Shown piece after piece: positions 24,360 through 33,344 of a stretch of 43,128 nt of DNA. A program made the position numbers and the translations under genes. The notes beneath the pieces are model-generated. The model saw only the letters and a program-made list of their open reading frames with translations. It was not told where the DNA came from and searched no databases. Every line of letters begins with the position of its first letter. Position 1 is the first letter of the stretch. The stretch covers positions 1 to 43,128 of the forward strand of contig DAOUOU010000001.1 of the NCBI GenBank assembly GCA_030626465.1, written 5' to 3'. The DNA is from Bacteroidales bacterium (GTDB taxonomy: Bacteria; Bacteroidota; Bacteroidia; Bacteroidales; UBA10428).

Positions 24360-26195
24360 ATGTGCGGAATAGTCGGATATATTGGTGACCGGGAAGTTTT
24401 GCCTGTATTGATCAATGGTTTAAAAAGACTTGAATACAGAGGTTATGATTCTGCCGGGGTTGCTATTTTAGGTAAGAAACCTCATATATATAAATGCAAG
24501 GGGAAGGTGTCAGACCTTGAAAATCATTTAAAGGGAAAGGCTGATTCAGGGAATATCGGCATCGGGCATACTCGTTGGGCAACTCATGGCGAGCCAAATG
24601 ATATTAATGCGCATCCTCATAGTTCTTACCATGGAAAATTTATTATTATTCATAATGGTATAATTGAAAATTATACGCGTTTACGAGACCGCCTGACAGA
24701 AAGAGGAGTGAAGTTTAAAAGTGAAACAGATACAGAGGTTCTTGCGAACCTGATAGAATATATTTACGAGAATGGAAATGTTGATGCTGAGTTAGCAGTC
24801 AGACTGGCTCTTTCAAAAGTAGTCGGAGCCTACGGACTTGTTGTCATGTGTACTGATGAACAAGATAAACTGATTGCCGCAAGGAGAGGTAGCCCTCTTG
24901 TAGTAGGTGTTGGAAATGAAGAATATTTTCTGGCTTCTGATGCAACACCGATAGTAGAATATACCAAAAGTGTAATATACCTGAATGATGGGGATGTAGC
25001 AATTATTCGTAAGGAACAACTCATACTGAAAACTCTGCAAAATGAAGATTCTGCTCCGACAGTTCAACAATTGAGTTTTGATATTGGTGAAATTGATAAA
25101 GGTGGGTATGACCATTTTATGCTCAAAGAGATTTTTGAACAACCACATTCTATAGAAGATACCTTCAGAGGAAGAATTCGTTCTGAGGAAGCAGAATTGC
25201 ATCTGGGGGGCTTATACGATGTGATGCCAAAGCTTATTGATGCCAAAAGAATAATTATTATTGGTTGTGGTACTTCTTGGCATGCTGGCCTGGTTGGAGA
25301 ATACCTGTTTGAAGATCTTGCCAGAATTTCTGTAGAGGTTGAATATGCTTCGGAATTCAGATACAGAAATCCGATAATTCATAAGGATGATATAGTTATA
25401 GCTATCAGTCAGAGTGGAGAAACGGCAGATACACTAGCTGCTATTAAGCAGGCAAAAGAACAGGGAGCATTAGTACTTGGCATTTGCAATGTTGTGGGTT
25501 CTTCGATACCGCGTGAAACACATGCCGGGGTCTATACTCATGCCGGACCGGAAATTGGTGTAGCTTCTACTAAAGCGTTTACATGTCAGGTTACTGTCTT
25601 AACTATGATGGCAATTCTGATAGGACGTCAAAAGGGGTTGATTTCTGATGAGAAATACCGCTCATTGATCAAGGAATTTACTGAAGTTCCCGGCAAGATT
25701 GATAAAATCCTTACACACAGTGAGCACATAAAGAAATTAGCATCTTTGTATCAGAATGCTACAAATGCCTTGTATCTTGGCCGTGGATATCTTTTCCCTG
25801 TTGCTCTTGAAGGAGCTTTGAAGCTCAAGGAGATCTCTTATATACATGCTGAAGGCTATCCTGCAGCAGAAATGAAACACGGGCCTATTGCTTTGATAGA
25901 TGATAAGATGCCTGTGGTTATAGTGGCTACAAAAGATTCATCCTATGAAAAAATTGTAAGTAACATACAGGAGGTGAAGGCTCGCAATGGAATTGTGATA
26001 GCAGTTGTAACCGAAGGGGATACGGTCATAAGAGGCATGGCCGACCATGTGGTTGAAATTCCTGAAGTTGGAAATATTTTTACCGCCCTTTTATCGGTTG
26101 TACCACTTCAGCTATTTTCTTACTACATAGCTGTAATGAGAGATTGTAATGTTGATCAACCCAGGAATCTTGCCAAATCTGTTACGGTTGAATAA
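24360..26195 (+). CDS. glmS: Glutamine-fructose-6-phosphate aminotransferase
   Basis: GlmS makes glucosamine-6-phosphate from fructose-6-phosphate and glutamine, the entry to UDP-GlcNAc for peptidoglycan and lipid A. The 611-residue protein begins MCGIVGYIG, with Cys2 as nucleophile of the glutaminase domain (about 1-240; HTRWATHG and HNGIIENY visible). Two SIS domains follow (GCGTSWHAG near 303, ISQSGETADT, GRGYLFPVALEGALKLKEI), and the C-terminus is the conserved NLAKSVTVE. It starts 2 bases after DUF4270 and converges with rfbB with a 9-base gap. I see no glmS ribozyme upstream. Confidence 0.97.
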   Translation: MCGIVGYIGDREVLPVLINGLKRLEYRGYDSAGVAILGKKPHIYKCKGKVSDLENHLKGKADSGNIGIGHTRWATHGEPNDINAHPHSSYHGKFIIIHNGIIENYTRLRDRLTERGVKFKSETDTEVLANLIEYIYENGNVDAELAVRLALSKVVGAYGLVVMCTDEQDKLIAARRGSPLVVGVGNEEYFLASDATPIVEYTKSVIYLNDGDVAIIRKEQLILKTLQNEDSAPTVQQLSFDIGEIDKGGYDHFMLKEIFEQPHSIEDTFRGRIRSEEAELHLGGLYDVMPKLIDAKRIIIIGCGTSWHAGLVGEYLFEDLARISVEVEYASEFRYRNPIIHKDDIVIAISQSGETADTLAAIKQAKEQGALVLGICNVVGSSIPRETHAGVYTHAGPEIGVASTKAFTCQVTVLTMMAILIGRQKGLISDEKYRSLIKEFTEVPGKIDKILTHSEHIKKLASLYQNATNALYLGRGYLFPVALEGALKLKEISYIHAEGYPAAEMKHGPIALIDDKMPVVIVATKDSSYEKIVSNIQEVKARNGIVIAVVTEGDTVIRGMADHVVEIPEVGNIFTALLSVVPLQLFSYYIAVMRDCNVDQPRNLAKSVTVE

Positions 26196-26204
26196 ATACT
26201 TATA

Positions 26205-27260
26205 TCAGCGATTGGCGTATTGCGTCTGATAATATTTTTCATACTCTCCCGTAGTAATATTCTTTATCCATTCTTCATTGTTTAGATACCAGTCGACAGT
26301 AAGCTCTAATCCCTGCTCAAAAGTAACAGATGGCTCCCAATGCAGTTCCTGTCGAAGTTTGCCAGAATCGATTGCATAACGCAGATCATGCCCGGCACGA
26401 TCTTTAACGTATGTGATAAGCTTTGCTGACAGGCCTTCAGCTTTGTCTAATTTCTTATCCATCACTTTGCAAAGCAAACGAATCAGATCAATATTTTGCC
26501 ATTCATTATTTCCGCCAATGTTATATGTTTCACCCGATGTTCCCCGGTGAAATATTAAATCAATGGCACGGGCATGATCAATCACATACAGCCAGTCACG
26601 AATATTTTCTCCTTTGCCGTAAATTGGAATATGTTTATTGTTTTTAATGTTGTTGATTGCAAGAGGAATAAGCTTCTCAGGAAATTGATTTGGCCCATAA
26701 TTATTGGAACAGTTGGAGATAATGACAGGCAGCTTATAGGTGTTGGAATAAGCGCGGATAAAATGATCGCTACTGGCTTTCGAAGCTGAATAGGGACTTT
26801 TAGGATCATATGGAGTTGATTCAATAAAATAGCCACCCTGATCTAAAGAACCATATACTTCGTCTGTTGAGATATGATAAAAAAGTCTGCCTTGAAAATT
26901 ACTCTTCCAGTTCTTTAAACAAGCATTTAAAAGATTCACTGTTCCGACCACGTTAGTAAAAACAAAATCTAATGGATTAGCTATTGATCGGTCAACATGA
27001 GATTCGGCAGCAAGATGGATTACACCATCGACTTTGTATCGATTGAATACAGAGTCTATCTCTGCAGGGGAAACAATGTCAATTTTTTCGAAACGATAGT
27101 TTTCTGCATCCTCCAGATCTTTAAGATTTTCCAGATTACCTGCGTAAGTGAGCTTGTCAATATTGACTATAAAATAATCAGGGTAGTTTGTTACAAATTG
27201 TCTGACAACATGTGAGCCAATAAACCCGGCACCGCCCGTTATCAATAAAGTTTTTTTCAT
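26205..27260 (-). CDS. rfbB: dTDP-glucose 4,6-dehydratase
   Basis: RfbB dehydrates dTDP-glucose to the 4-keto-6-deoxy sugar that leads to rhamnose and other deoxysugars. The 351-residue SDR protein has the NAD-binding GGAGFIGSH (9-17), the dehydratase triad Thr132-Asp133-Glu134 (HISTDEVYG) and the YxxxK pair Tyr157/Lys161 (PYSASKASSDH). It also shows NCSNNYGPNQFPEKLIP and DRAGHDLRYAID, which are typical of RfbB. rfbA, rfbC and rfbD are not in the window. It is the last gene of a four-gene minus-strand sugar operon, 6 bases after galE. Confidence 0.93.
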   Translation of the reverse strand: MKKTLLITGGAGFIGSHVVRQFVTNYPDYFIVNIDKLTYAGNLENLKDLEDAENYRFEKIDIVSPAEIDSVFNRYKVDGVIHLAAESHVDRSIANPLDFVFTNVVGTVNLLNACLKNWKSNFQGRLFYHISTDEVYGSLDQGGYFIESTPYDPKSPYSASKASSDHFIRAYSNTYKLPVIISNCSNNYGPNQFPEKLIPLAINNIKNNKHIPIYGKGENIRDWLYVIDHARAIDLIFHRGTSGETYNIGGNNEWQNIDLIRLLCKVMDKKLDKAEGLSAKLITYVKDRAGHDLRYAIDSGKLRQELHWEPSVTFEQGLELTVDWYLNNEEWIKNITTGEYEKYYQTQYANR

Positions 27261-27266
27261 TTGCTG

Positions 27267-28298
27267 CTATTGTTTTGATTTTATGTTTCTGACTTTTTTC
27301 TCCCATTCCCATGCAGATCTTAGTGTATCTTCAAGTGAAGTTTCTGCTTTCCACCCTAATTCATCATTAGCGTATTTTGTATCTGCCCATACTTTTTCAA
27401 TATCGCCTTCACGACGGTCTACAATTTCATAATTTACTTTTATACCTGTGGCTTTCTCAAACGATTCAATAATCTCCATCACAGATACGCCTTTTCCGGT
27501 GCCCAGGTTGAAGACTTCGTAATTTGTTTTGTTTTTTGTTTTTAACAATCTATCTACCGCCACTACATGAGCTTTGGCCAAATCACCAATACAAATGTAA
27601 TCGCGAATGGCTGTACCATCCCCGGTATTGTATTCGTTACCGAATACTTTTAATTTGTCCCTTACTCCGGCAGCCGTCTGGGTAACAAAAGGAACCAGGT
27701 TCAGCGGGACACCAACAGGCGACTCACCAATAAAAGCGGTTTTGTGCGCTCCGATAGGATTAAAATAACGAAGGGAGATCGCTTTTATCGAAGAAATTGC
27801 ATGAATTGCATCCTGTATAATTTCTTCAGAGATCTGTTTTGTGTTTCCGTAAGGAGACATGGCTTTTTTTACGGGAGCCTTCTCAGTAACAGGAAGCATA
27901 TCAGGTTGACCATATACTGTGCAGGATGAGGAAAAAACGAAGCACGATGTGTTAAACTTTTGCATTGCCTGCAACAAATTGATAAGAGATTCTATATTGT
28001 TGTGGTAATATTCGAGAGGGATTTCGACTGATTCACCAACAGCTTTAAGTGCAGCAAAATGAATTATCGCATCAATAGAATGTTTTTCAAAAAGAGAGAA
28101 TACTTTCTTTTGATCGCACAGATCGAACTTCTCAAAGTCAGGTCTGACACCAGTTATATTTTCGATTCCGTCTAACACCTCAATCAGGGAATTAGAAAGA
28201 TTATCGACAATTATTACCTTGTAGCCATTCTCAATAAGCTCAACAGCAGTATGAGAGCCGATGTATCCAGTGCCTCCGGTAACGAGAATTGTATGCAT
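27267..28298 (-). CDS. galE: UDP-glucose 4-epimerase
   Basis: GalE interconverts UDP-glucose and UDP-galactose (or the GlcNAc forms). The 343-residue SDR protein has GGTGYIGSHT (8-17), VDNLSNS, the catalytic SSSCTVYG segment (Ser124-Thr127 region), Tyr150/Lys154 in SPYGNTKQISE and the family block FNLGTGKGVSVMEII. DYICIGDLAKAHV and YADTKYANDELGW-like residues near the end also fit. It starts 3 bases after the acetyltransferase stop and ends 6 bases before rfbB. Confidence 0.95.
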   Translation of the reverse strand: MHTILVTGGTGYIGSHTAVELIENGYKVIIVDNLSNSLIEVLDGIENITGVRPDFEKFDLCDQKKVFSLFEKHSIDAIIHFAALKAVGESVEIPLEYYHNNIESLINLLQAMQKFNTSCFVFSSSCTVYGQPDMLPVTEKAPVKKAMSPYGNTKQISEEIIQDAIHAISSIKAISLRYFNPIGAHKTAFIGESPVGVPLNLVPFVTQTAAGVRDKLKVFGNEYNTGDGTAIRDYICIGDLAKAHVVAVDRLLKTKNKTNYEVFNLGTGKGVSVMEIIESFEKATGIKVNYEIVDRREGDIEKVWADTKYANDELGWKAETSLEDTLRSAWEWEKKVRNIKSKQ

Positions 28299-28301
28299 TA
28301 T

Positions 28302-28877
28302 TTAAATTTTTTGAACTTTATTGTTTAGTAGCCTATATTTTTCCTTGCTTTCGGGACAAATGGCCTCTCCATTTTCATTGAAATTCAATTTATGCCCATA
28401 TTCACTGACCCAACCTGTTTGTTTAGCCGGATTGCCAATTACCAGAGCATATGGCTGTACATTTTGTGTAACTACAGCTCCTGCTCCAATGAGTGCATAT
28501 TCTCCAATTGTGTTTCCACATATTATCGTTGCATTAGCTCCAATTGTGGCTCCTTTCTTAACAAGGGTTTCCACATACTTATCACGCCTGATTATTGCAC
28601 TTCGCGGATTAATAATATTGGTAAATACCATGGAAGGACCCAAAAAGACATCGTCTTCGCAGATAACTCCTGTATATATTGAAACATTGTTCTGCACTTT
28701 AATATTCGACCCCAGAACGACATCCGGAGAAACAACGACATTTTGTCCAATATTGCATTTTTCTCCAATGATACAATTTGTCATAACATGCGAAAAATGC
28801 CAGATTTTCGTTTCGGATCCGATTTTACATCCTTCATCAATTACTGCAGTGGAATGTGCGAAAAAGTTATCTGCCAT
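28302..28877 (-). CDS. WbpD-like sugar N-acetyltransferase
   Basis: The 191-residue protein is built of left-handed beta-helix hexapeptide repeats (IGEKCNIGQNVVVSPDVVLGSNIK, split as IGEKCNIGQNVVV and SPDVVLG), with KIWHFSHVM near residue 24 and the C-terminal GNPAKQTGWVSEYG. These features match WbpD/WlbB-type enzymes, which acetylate the 3-amino group of UDP-2-acetamido-3-amino-glucuronate. The catalytic His/Asn of the family is likely within the FTNIINPR region, but I cannot prove it. It sits 3 bases after a WbpE-like aminotransferase gene. A related activity on dTDP-sugars (FdtC-type) is an alternative because rfbB is in the same operon. Confidence 0.85.
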   Translation of the reverse strand: MADNFFAHSTAVIDEGCKIGSETKIWHFSHVMTNCIIGEKCNIGQNVVVSPDVVLGSNIKVQNNVSIYTGVICEDDVFLGPSMVFTNIINPRSAIIRRDKYVETLVKKGATIGANATIICGNTIGEYALIGAGAVVTQNVQPYALVIGNPAKQTGWVSEYGHKLNFNENGEAICPESKEKYRLLNNKVQKI

Positions 28878-28880
28878 ACT

Positions 28881-29993
28881 TTATTTCCTTATGAATGTTT
28901 CAATTTTATCACATATATAATCCTGCTGGTCAGCAGTAAGTTCCGTATGCATTGGTAAGGAAAGTACTGTTTTTGTAAGCATCTCAGTTATTGGAAAGCT
29001 TCCACGTACTTGAAATGCTTTCTGTGCATGTATGGGTACGGGATAATATATCATTGTTGGGATTCCCAGTTCAGACAGGTATTTTTTTAAGCCATCACGA
29101 TCACCGGTATACTTGATCGTGTATTGATGAAATACGTGATCTGAATAGTCCGGGATTACAGGAATCTCGATATTCTCAAAGTCATTTAGCCTGTCTGTAT
29201 AATAATTTGCTGCTTTCTGCCGGTTGGTAATGTACTGGTCGATGTATTTTAATTTTACATCAAGAATTGCTGCCTGTATAGTGTCAAGCCTTGAATTTAC
29301 GCCTACTTCATCATTATAGTACTTAACTTTGGCACCATGATTTGCTATGCATCGTATTTTTTCAGCCAGAGCATCATCATTGGTCATTAGTGCTCCTCCA
29401 TCACCAAAACAACCCAGGTTTTTAGATGGGAAAAATGATGTGCATCCTATTGTACCAAGTGTACCGGCTTTCCCTTTCAATTGGCCATCGTTATATGTAC
29501 CCCCTAATGCCTGTGCATTATCTTCAACGGCAAAGAGATTATTTTCTCTGGCGATGGCTAATAATTCTTTCATATTTGAGCATAGTCCATACAAATGAAC
29601 AGGTAAAATAGCTCTGGTATTTTTTGTTATCGCTTTTCTGACCTTATCAGGATCGATATTGAAACTAGTTGGATCAACATCAACCAGGACGGGTTTTAAT
29701 TTTAAGAGGGAAATTACCTCAACGGTGGCAATAAAAGTAAAATCAGGCGTAATTACCTCATCGCCTGGTTTTAAATCAAGAGCCATCAGGGCTATTTGAA
29801 GTGCATCGGTACCATTAGCACAAGCTATTACATGTTTGATTTTTAAGTAATTAGCCAGATTTGACTGAAATTCATTTACCTGGGGACCTTTTATGAAAGC
29901 ACTGGAATCAATTACCTGCTGAATAGCACTATCGATCTCGGACTTTATTTTGGAATACTGTCCGTATAGATCGACCATTTTAAGTGTGCTCAT
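28881..29993 (-). CDS. DegT/DnrJ/EryC1 aminotransferase, WbpE-like
   Basis: PLP enzyme that aminates a keto nucleotide sugar. The 370-residue protein shows ACANGTDALQIAL (57-69), DEVITPDFTF, AVEDNAQALGG (with the PLP-contacting Asp158) and the PLP Lys191 in FFPSKNLGCFGDGG. The sequence VNSRLDTIQAAIL and VFHQYTIKY follow. This is closest to WbpE/WlbC, the partner of the WbpD-type acetyltransferase encoded 3 bases downstream. The dehydrogenases WbpA and WbpB, which would produce its substrate, are not in the window. It is the first gene of the sugar operon and is divergent from the HU/SPOR gene. Confidence 0.9.
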   Translation of the reverse strand: MSTLKMVDLYGQYSKIKSEIDSAIQQVIDSSAFIKGPQVNEFQSNLANYLKIKHVIACANGTDALQIALMALDLKPGDEVITPDFTFIATVEVISLLKLKPVLVDVDPTSFNIDPDKVRKAITKNTRAILPVHLYGLCSNMKELLAIARENNLFAVEDNAQALGGTYNDGQLKGKAGTLGTIGCTSFFPSKNLGCFGDGGALMTNDDALAEKIRCIANHGAKVKYYNDEVGVNSRLDTIQAAILDVKLKYIDQYITNRQKAANYYTDRLNDFENIEIPVIPDYSDHVFHQYTIKYTGDRDGLKKYLSELGIPTMIYYPVPIHAQKAFQVRGSFPITEMLTKTVLSLPMHTELTADQQDYICDKIETFIRK

Positions 29994-30138
29994 TGGTACT
30001 GTAATTTTATTTGCGAAAATAAGATATTAAAAGCAACCTTCCTAAGAGATTAACCTTTTGCTAAGCAATAGATATGGATAAATTATAAATATTAAATTGT
30101 ATTACCTGTGTTTATAAATATTTGCTACTAATAATTTA

Positions 30139-30146
30139 TATTTTTG
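30139..30146 (+). promoter_or_regulatory. Candidate -7 element of HU/SPOR gene
   Basis: TATTTTTG matches TAnnTTTG and ends 36 bases before the TTG start. A TTTG lies at 30121-30124, 14 bases upstream, which is shorter than the usual 17-23 spacing. Confidence 0.4.
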
Positions 30147-30182
30147 TGAGCGATCTTATTTTTAAACCATAAAACATTCAAA

Positions 30183-31181
30183 TTGGATATTACACCTTTT
30201 ATAAAAGAATTGATTGTCCTGAACGAATGTGTTATCCTTAGAGGAGTTGGAGGTTTTGAGACTTCTTATATACACGCTTCATTCGATAAGGAGAAAAAGC
30301 TTATCATTCCTCCCGGTAAAAAAATAAATTTTCATCCGGACTGGATTAAAGATAATGAAGTTCTTGAAAATTATATTGCTGAATCGCTAGGGATAAGCAA
30401 AAGCAAAGCATCTGAATTTATCGATACTTTTGTTCAAAATTTTTATGAGGAGATCAAAAACAAGAACAAAGTTTTTCTTCATGGTATTGGAGAATTCAGT
30501 TTTGATCAGCATAGCAATCTTTTATTTACAGAAATAGAAAATGAAAATTATCTGGCTGAATCTTTTGGATTAGATACTCTTGATATTGACAGTGAGCCAA
30601 TAAAAGAAATGCTCAAAAAGAAAAAAGAGCCGGCGCCTGTGGTTACCCAAAAAAGAAAACTTACTGGCTGGTTTGTTACAATTGGTGTACTACTATTATT
30701 GATCTCTGTCACCACCTTCATTTTAATTTCGACCAGCAGGGGAATAAATGGGCTCAATCGTACGAAGAAATCATTAAGTGATAAGAAGAAGGAAATTATT
30801 GTGTTTGGTAAAAATAATCAGGCATTAGAGGATTCTGTCATGCGGTCAATTGAACAATCAATCACTGAGAGAACAATGCCAAAAAAAGCCCTTTCAGTAA
30901 GTCAAAACCAGGAAATACAATCATCTTCGAATGTTCACCCTCCTGCTGGCAGGTATTATCTGGTTGCAGGAAGTTTTAAAAATCGAAAGAACGCTGATAT
31001 ATTGAAAAATCAATTAACACGAAAAGGATTCAACCCGGAAATCATGGTTACAGGAGGTAATTTTTATCGGGTGATTATTGGAGCCTACATTGACAGGAAA
31101 GAAGCTATAACAGAATTAAGGCGAATACGAGTACAAATTGATCATTCGGTTTGGCTGCTGGAAAACAATATATCTAATTAA
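30183..31181 (+). CDS. HU-like (CCDC81-type) and SPOR domain membrane protein
   Basis: The 332-residue protein begins at TTG, chosen because the residues from the start (MDITPFIKELIVLNECVILRGVGGFETSYI; core CVILRGVGGF) form the conserved N-terminus of the bacterial HU-CCDC81 family and no ATG is nearby. Two HU/IHF-like units occupy about 1-60 and 61-135 (SKSKASEFIDTFVQNF, VFLHGIGEFSF). A single transmembrane helix is at 161-183 after a KKKKEP basic stretch. A linker follows, then a C-terminal SPOR domain (257-328: YYLVAGSFKNRKNAD, GNFYRVIIGAY), which binds denuded peptidoglycan at division sites. The topology predicts the HU-like part in the cytoplasm and SPOR in the periplasm. The stop overlaps the convergent metG stop by 8 bases. 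Confidence 0.85.
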   Translation: MDITPFIKELIVLNECVILRGVGGFETSYIHASFDKEKKLIIPPGKKINFHPDWIKDNEVLENYIAESLGISKSKASEFIDTFVQNFYEEIKNKNKVFLHGIGEFSFDQHSNLLFTEIENENYLAESFGLDTLDIDSEPIKEMLKKKKEPAPVVTQKRKLTGWFVTIGVLLLLISVTTFILISTSRGINGLNRTKKSLSDKKKEIIVFGKNNQALEDSVMRSIEQSITERTMPKKALSVSQNQEIQSSSNVHPPAGRYYLVAGSFKNRKNADILKNQLTRKGFNPEIMVTGGNFYRVIIGAYIDRKEAITELRRIRVQIDHSVWLLENNISN

Positions 31182-33213
31182 TGCTACTTCCCGGATTGAC
31201 TGTATCATCCGAAGTGATAAATTTTAATGTTCCATCCTCATCTTCTGCCATAAGAATCATTCCCTGAGATTCGATCCCACGTATTTTTCTTGGTTCAAGA
31301 TTAATAAGTATACAAACTTGTTTGCCTATGATCTTTTTGGGTTCAAAAAATTCGGAAATACCGGCCACAACGGTACGCTTATCAATACCTGTATCAATAC
31401 TTAGTTGCATGAGTTTTTGTGTTTTTTGAACTTTCTCAGCATTCAGTATTGTTCCGATGCGGAGATCTAACCTGGCAAAATCGTCGTAGCTAATGATTTC
31501 TTTTTGTGGTTTCACAGAATTGTTGTTTGTTATAATTAAATCCTTGGTTTTTCTCAATTTATCAAGTTGTTTATCTATAACATCATCCTCAATTTTTGTA
31601 AATAATAACTCAGTTTTGTTTATGTGATGTCCCGGTTTGAGGAGATGGGCTGAGCCAATATCAGTCCATGGTACAGGACCGATATTCAGGAATTGACATA
31701 GCTTCTTGGCTGTATTTGGTAAGAAAGGGGCAATCAGAGTTGATAAACCGGCGGTAATTTGAAGCGAGATATTCATTATAGTCTCCACTCTTTCAGGATC
31801 TCTTTTCTGCAAATTCCATGGTTCTGTATCTGCAAGATACTTGTTTCCTAATCGGGCAAGGTCCATTGCATATTTAAGCGACTCTCTTATTCTGAAATTA
31901 TCCAGACTGTTTTCGACAGCTGTTTTCAATTCAGATATTTCAGCAAGGGTTTCTTTGTCATATTTGGTAAGAGAGTTTTGTGCCGGGACTCTCCCATTAT
32001 AATATTTATGTGTAAGAACTACAGAGCGATTGATAAAGTTACCAAGCACGGCAACCAGTTCGTTATTGTTTCTTGCCTGAAAATCTTTCCATGTAAAGTC
32101 ATTGTCTTTTGTTTCGGGAGCATTGGCACACAATACATAGCGCAGCACATCCTCTTTTCCGGGGAATTCTTGCAGGTATTCATGCAACCAGACAGCCCAG
32201 TTGCGCGAAGTGGAGATTTTATCACCTTCAAGATTTAAAAATTCGTTGGCAGGGACATTTTCAGGAAGGATATAGCTGCCTTCTGATTTCAGGATGGCAG
32301 GGAAAATAATGCAATGAAATACGATATTGTCTTTGCCAATAAAATGGATCATTCTGGTATCTTCCTGTTTCCAGTATTTTTCCCACTCAGGCGTAAATTC
32401 TTTAGTGGCTGAAATGTATCCGATAGGTGCATCGAACCAGACATATAGTACCTTACCTTCCGAGCCTTTTATTTCTCTTGGGACCGGAACTCCCCAGTCC
32501 AGATCCCTGCTGACTGCCCTTGGATGAAGACCTGCATCAAGCCATGACTTACATTGCCCATAGACATTTACCTTCCAATGCTTATTTTCTTCGAGTATCC
32601 AATTCTTTAAAAATTTTTCATGCTTGTCGAGAGGTAAAAACCAGTGCAGAGTTTCTTTTTGTACCGGCTCGGTACCACTGATTGTCGATTTGGGATTTTT
32701 CAGGTCGGCAGGACTTAAAGAAGTTCCACACTGTTCACATTGATCACCATATGCAGATCCATTGCCGCAATGAGGACATTCACCTGTTATATAACGGTCG
32801 GCCAAAAATTGGTTTGCTTCGGTATCAAAATATTGACTGGTTGTTTTTTCAATAAATTCGCCCTTATCGTATAGCTTTTTGAAAAAATCTGATGCCAATT
32901 CATAATGAGTCGATGATGTTGTTCGTGAATAGATATCAAAAGAGATCCCAAAATCTGCAAAAGCTTTTTTTATTAAAGTATGGTACTGATCAACTATAAC
33001 CTGAGGACTTACTCCTTCCTGTCTGGCCTTAATAGTAATTGGAACGCCATGTTCATCGGAACCACAAACAAAAATGACATCTTCTCCTTTCCAACGCAGG
33101 TATCGAACATAAATATCAGCAGGAACATAAACTCCGGCAAGATGACCAATATGTACCGGGCCATTGGCATATGGAAGGGCTGCTGTGATTAGATGCCTGT
33201 TGTAATTTTTCAT
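31174..33213 (-). CDS. metG: Methionyl-tRNA synthetase
   Basis: Class I enzyme charging tRNA-Met. In the 679-residue protein the HIGH motif is exact at 21-24 (ANGPVHIGHL). The zinc knuckle is CPHCG...CEQCG near 146-162, and the KMSKS loop reads KISTS at 332-336, a variant that is acceptable in this enzyme family. The C-terminal about 110 residues form a tRNA-binding (Trbp111-like) OB-fold domain starting at DFARLDLRIGTILNAEKV (core LRIGTIL), so the protein dimerises in the usual way. It converges on and overlaps the HU/SPOR gene by 8 bases, and is divergent from the LD-carboxypeptidase gene. Confidence 0.97.
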   Translation of the reverse strand: MKNYNRHLITAALPYANGPVHIGHLAGVYVPADIYVRYLRWKGEDVIFVCGSDEHGVPITIKARQEGVSPQVIVDQYHTLIKKAFADFGISFDIYSRTTSSTHYELASDFFKKLYDKGEFIEKTTSQYFDTEANQFLADRYITGECPHCGNGSAYGDQCEQCGTSLSPADLKNPKSTISGTEPVQKETLHWFLPLDKHEKFLKNWILEENKHWKVNVYGQCKSWLDAGLHPRAVSRDLDWGVPVPREIKGSEGKVLYVWFDAPIGYISATKEFTPEWEKYWKQEDTRMIHFIGKDNIVFHCIIFPAILKSEGSYILPENVPANEFLNLEGDKISTSRNWAVWLHEYLQEFPGKEDVLRYVLCANAPETKDNDFTWKDFQARNNNELVAVLGNFINRSVVLTHKYYNGRVPAQNSLTKYDKETLAEISELKTAVENSLDNFRIRESLKYAMDLARLGNKYLADTEPWNLQKRDPERVETIMNISLQITAGLSTLIAPFLPNTAKKLCQFLNIGPVPWTDIGSAHLLKPGHHINKTELLFTKIEDDVIDKQLDKLRKTKDLIITNNNSVKPQKEIISYDDFARLDLRIGTILNAEKVQKTQKLMQLSIDTGIDKRTVVAGISEFFEPKKIIGKQVCILINLEPRKIRGIESQGMILMAEDEDGTLKFITSDDTVNPGSSIN

Positions 33214-33229
33214 TTATGGAAATAGATTT

Positions 33230-33258
33230 TTTGCTAACAATGGTCTTTCTTAGATTTG
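33230..33258 (+). promoter_or_regulatory. Bacteroidota-type promoter for LD-carboxypeptidase operon
   Basis: TTTG at 33230-33233 and TAGATTTG at 33251-33258 are separated by 17 bases, fitting the TTG-N17-23-TAnnTTTG consensus. It would give a leader of about 80 bases before ATG 33345. This is the only site in the window where I find both elements at consensus spacing. Confidence 0.55.
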
Positions 33259-33293
33259 TATATTGTGAATACTACTTAACATAAAATATCCCG

Positions 33294-33301
33294 CAAAGAT
33301 A
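33294..33301 (-). promoter_or_regulatory. Candidate -7 element of metG promoter
   Basis: Minus-strand TATCTTTG matches TAnnTTTG, 80 bases before the metG ATG; no -33 partner is found at the usual spacing. It lies downstream of the plus-strand promoter at 33230-33258, so divergent transcripts would overlap at their 5' ends. Confidence 0.35.
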
Positions 33302-33344
33302 TGGAAAAGCAGTACTTTAGGAAATAAATATATAGCAAACTTCC

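Noticed and set aside
24813..25202. 129-codon minus-strand open frame within glmS
   Set aside because: glmS is complete and highly conserved here; the antisense translation is unlike any recognisable protein.
28321..28920. 199-codon plus-strand open frame opposite the WbpD-like gene
   Set aside because: It lies fully antisense to a gene with clear hexapeptide repeats and tight operon spacing; its translation shows no family motif and is a by-product of that codon pattern.
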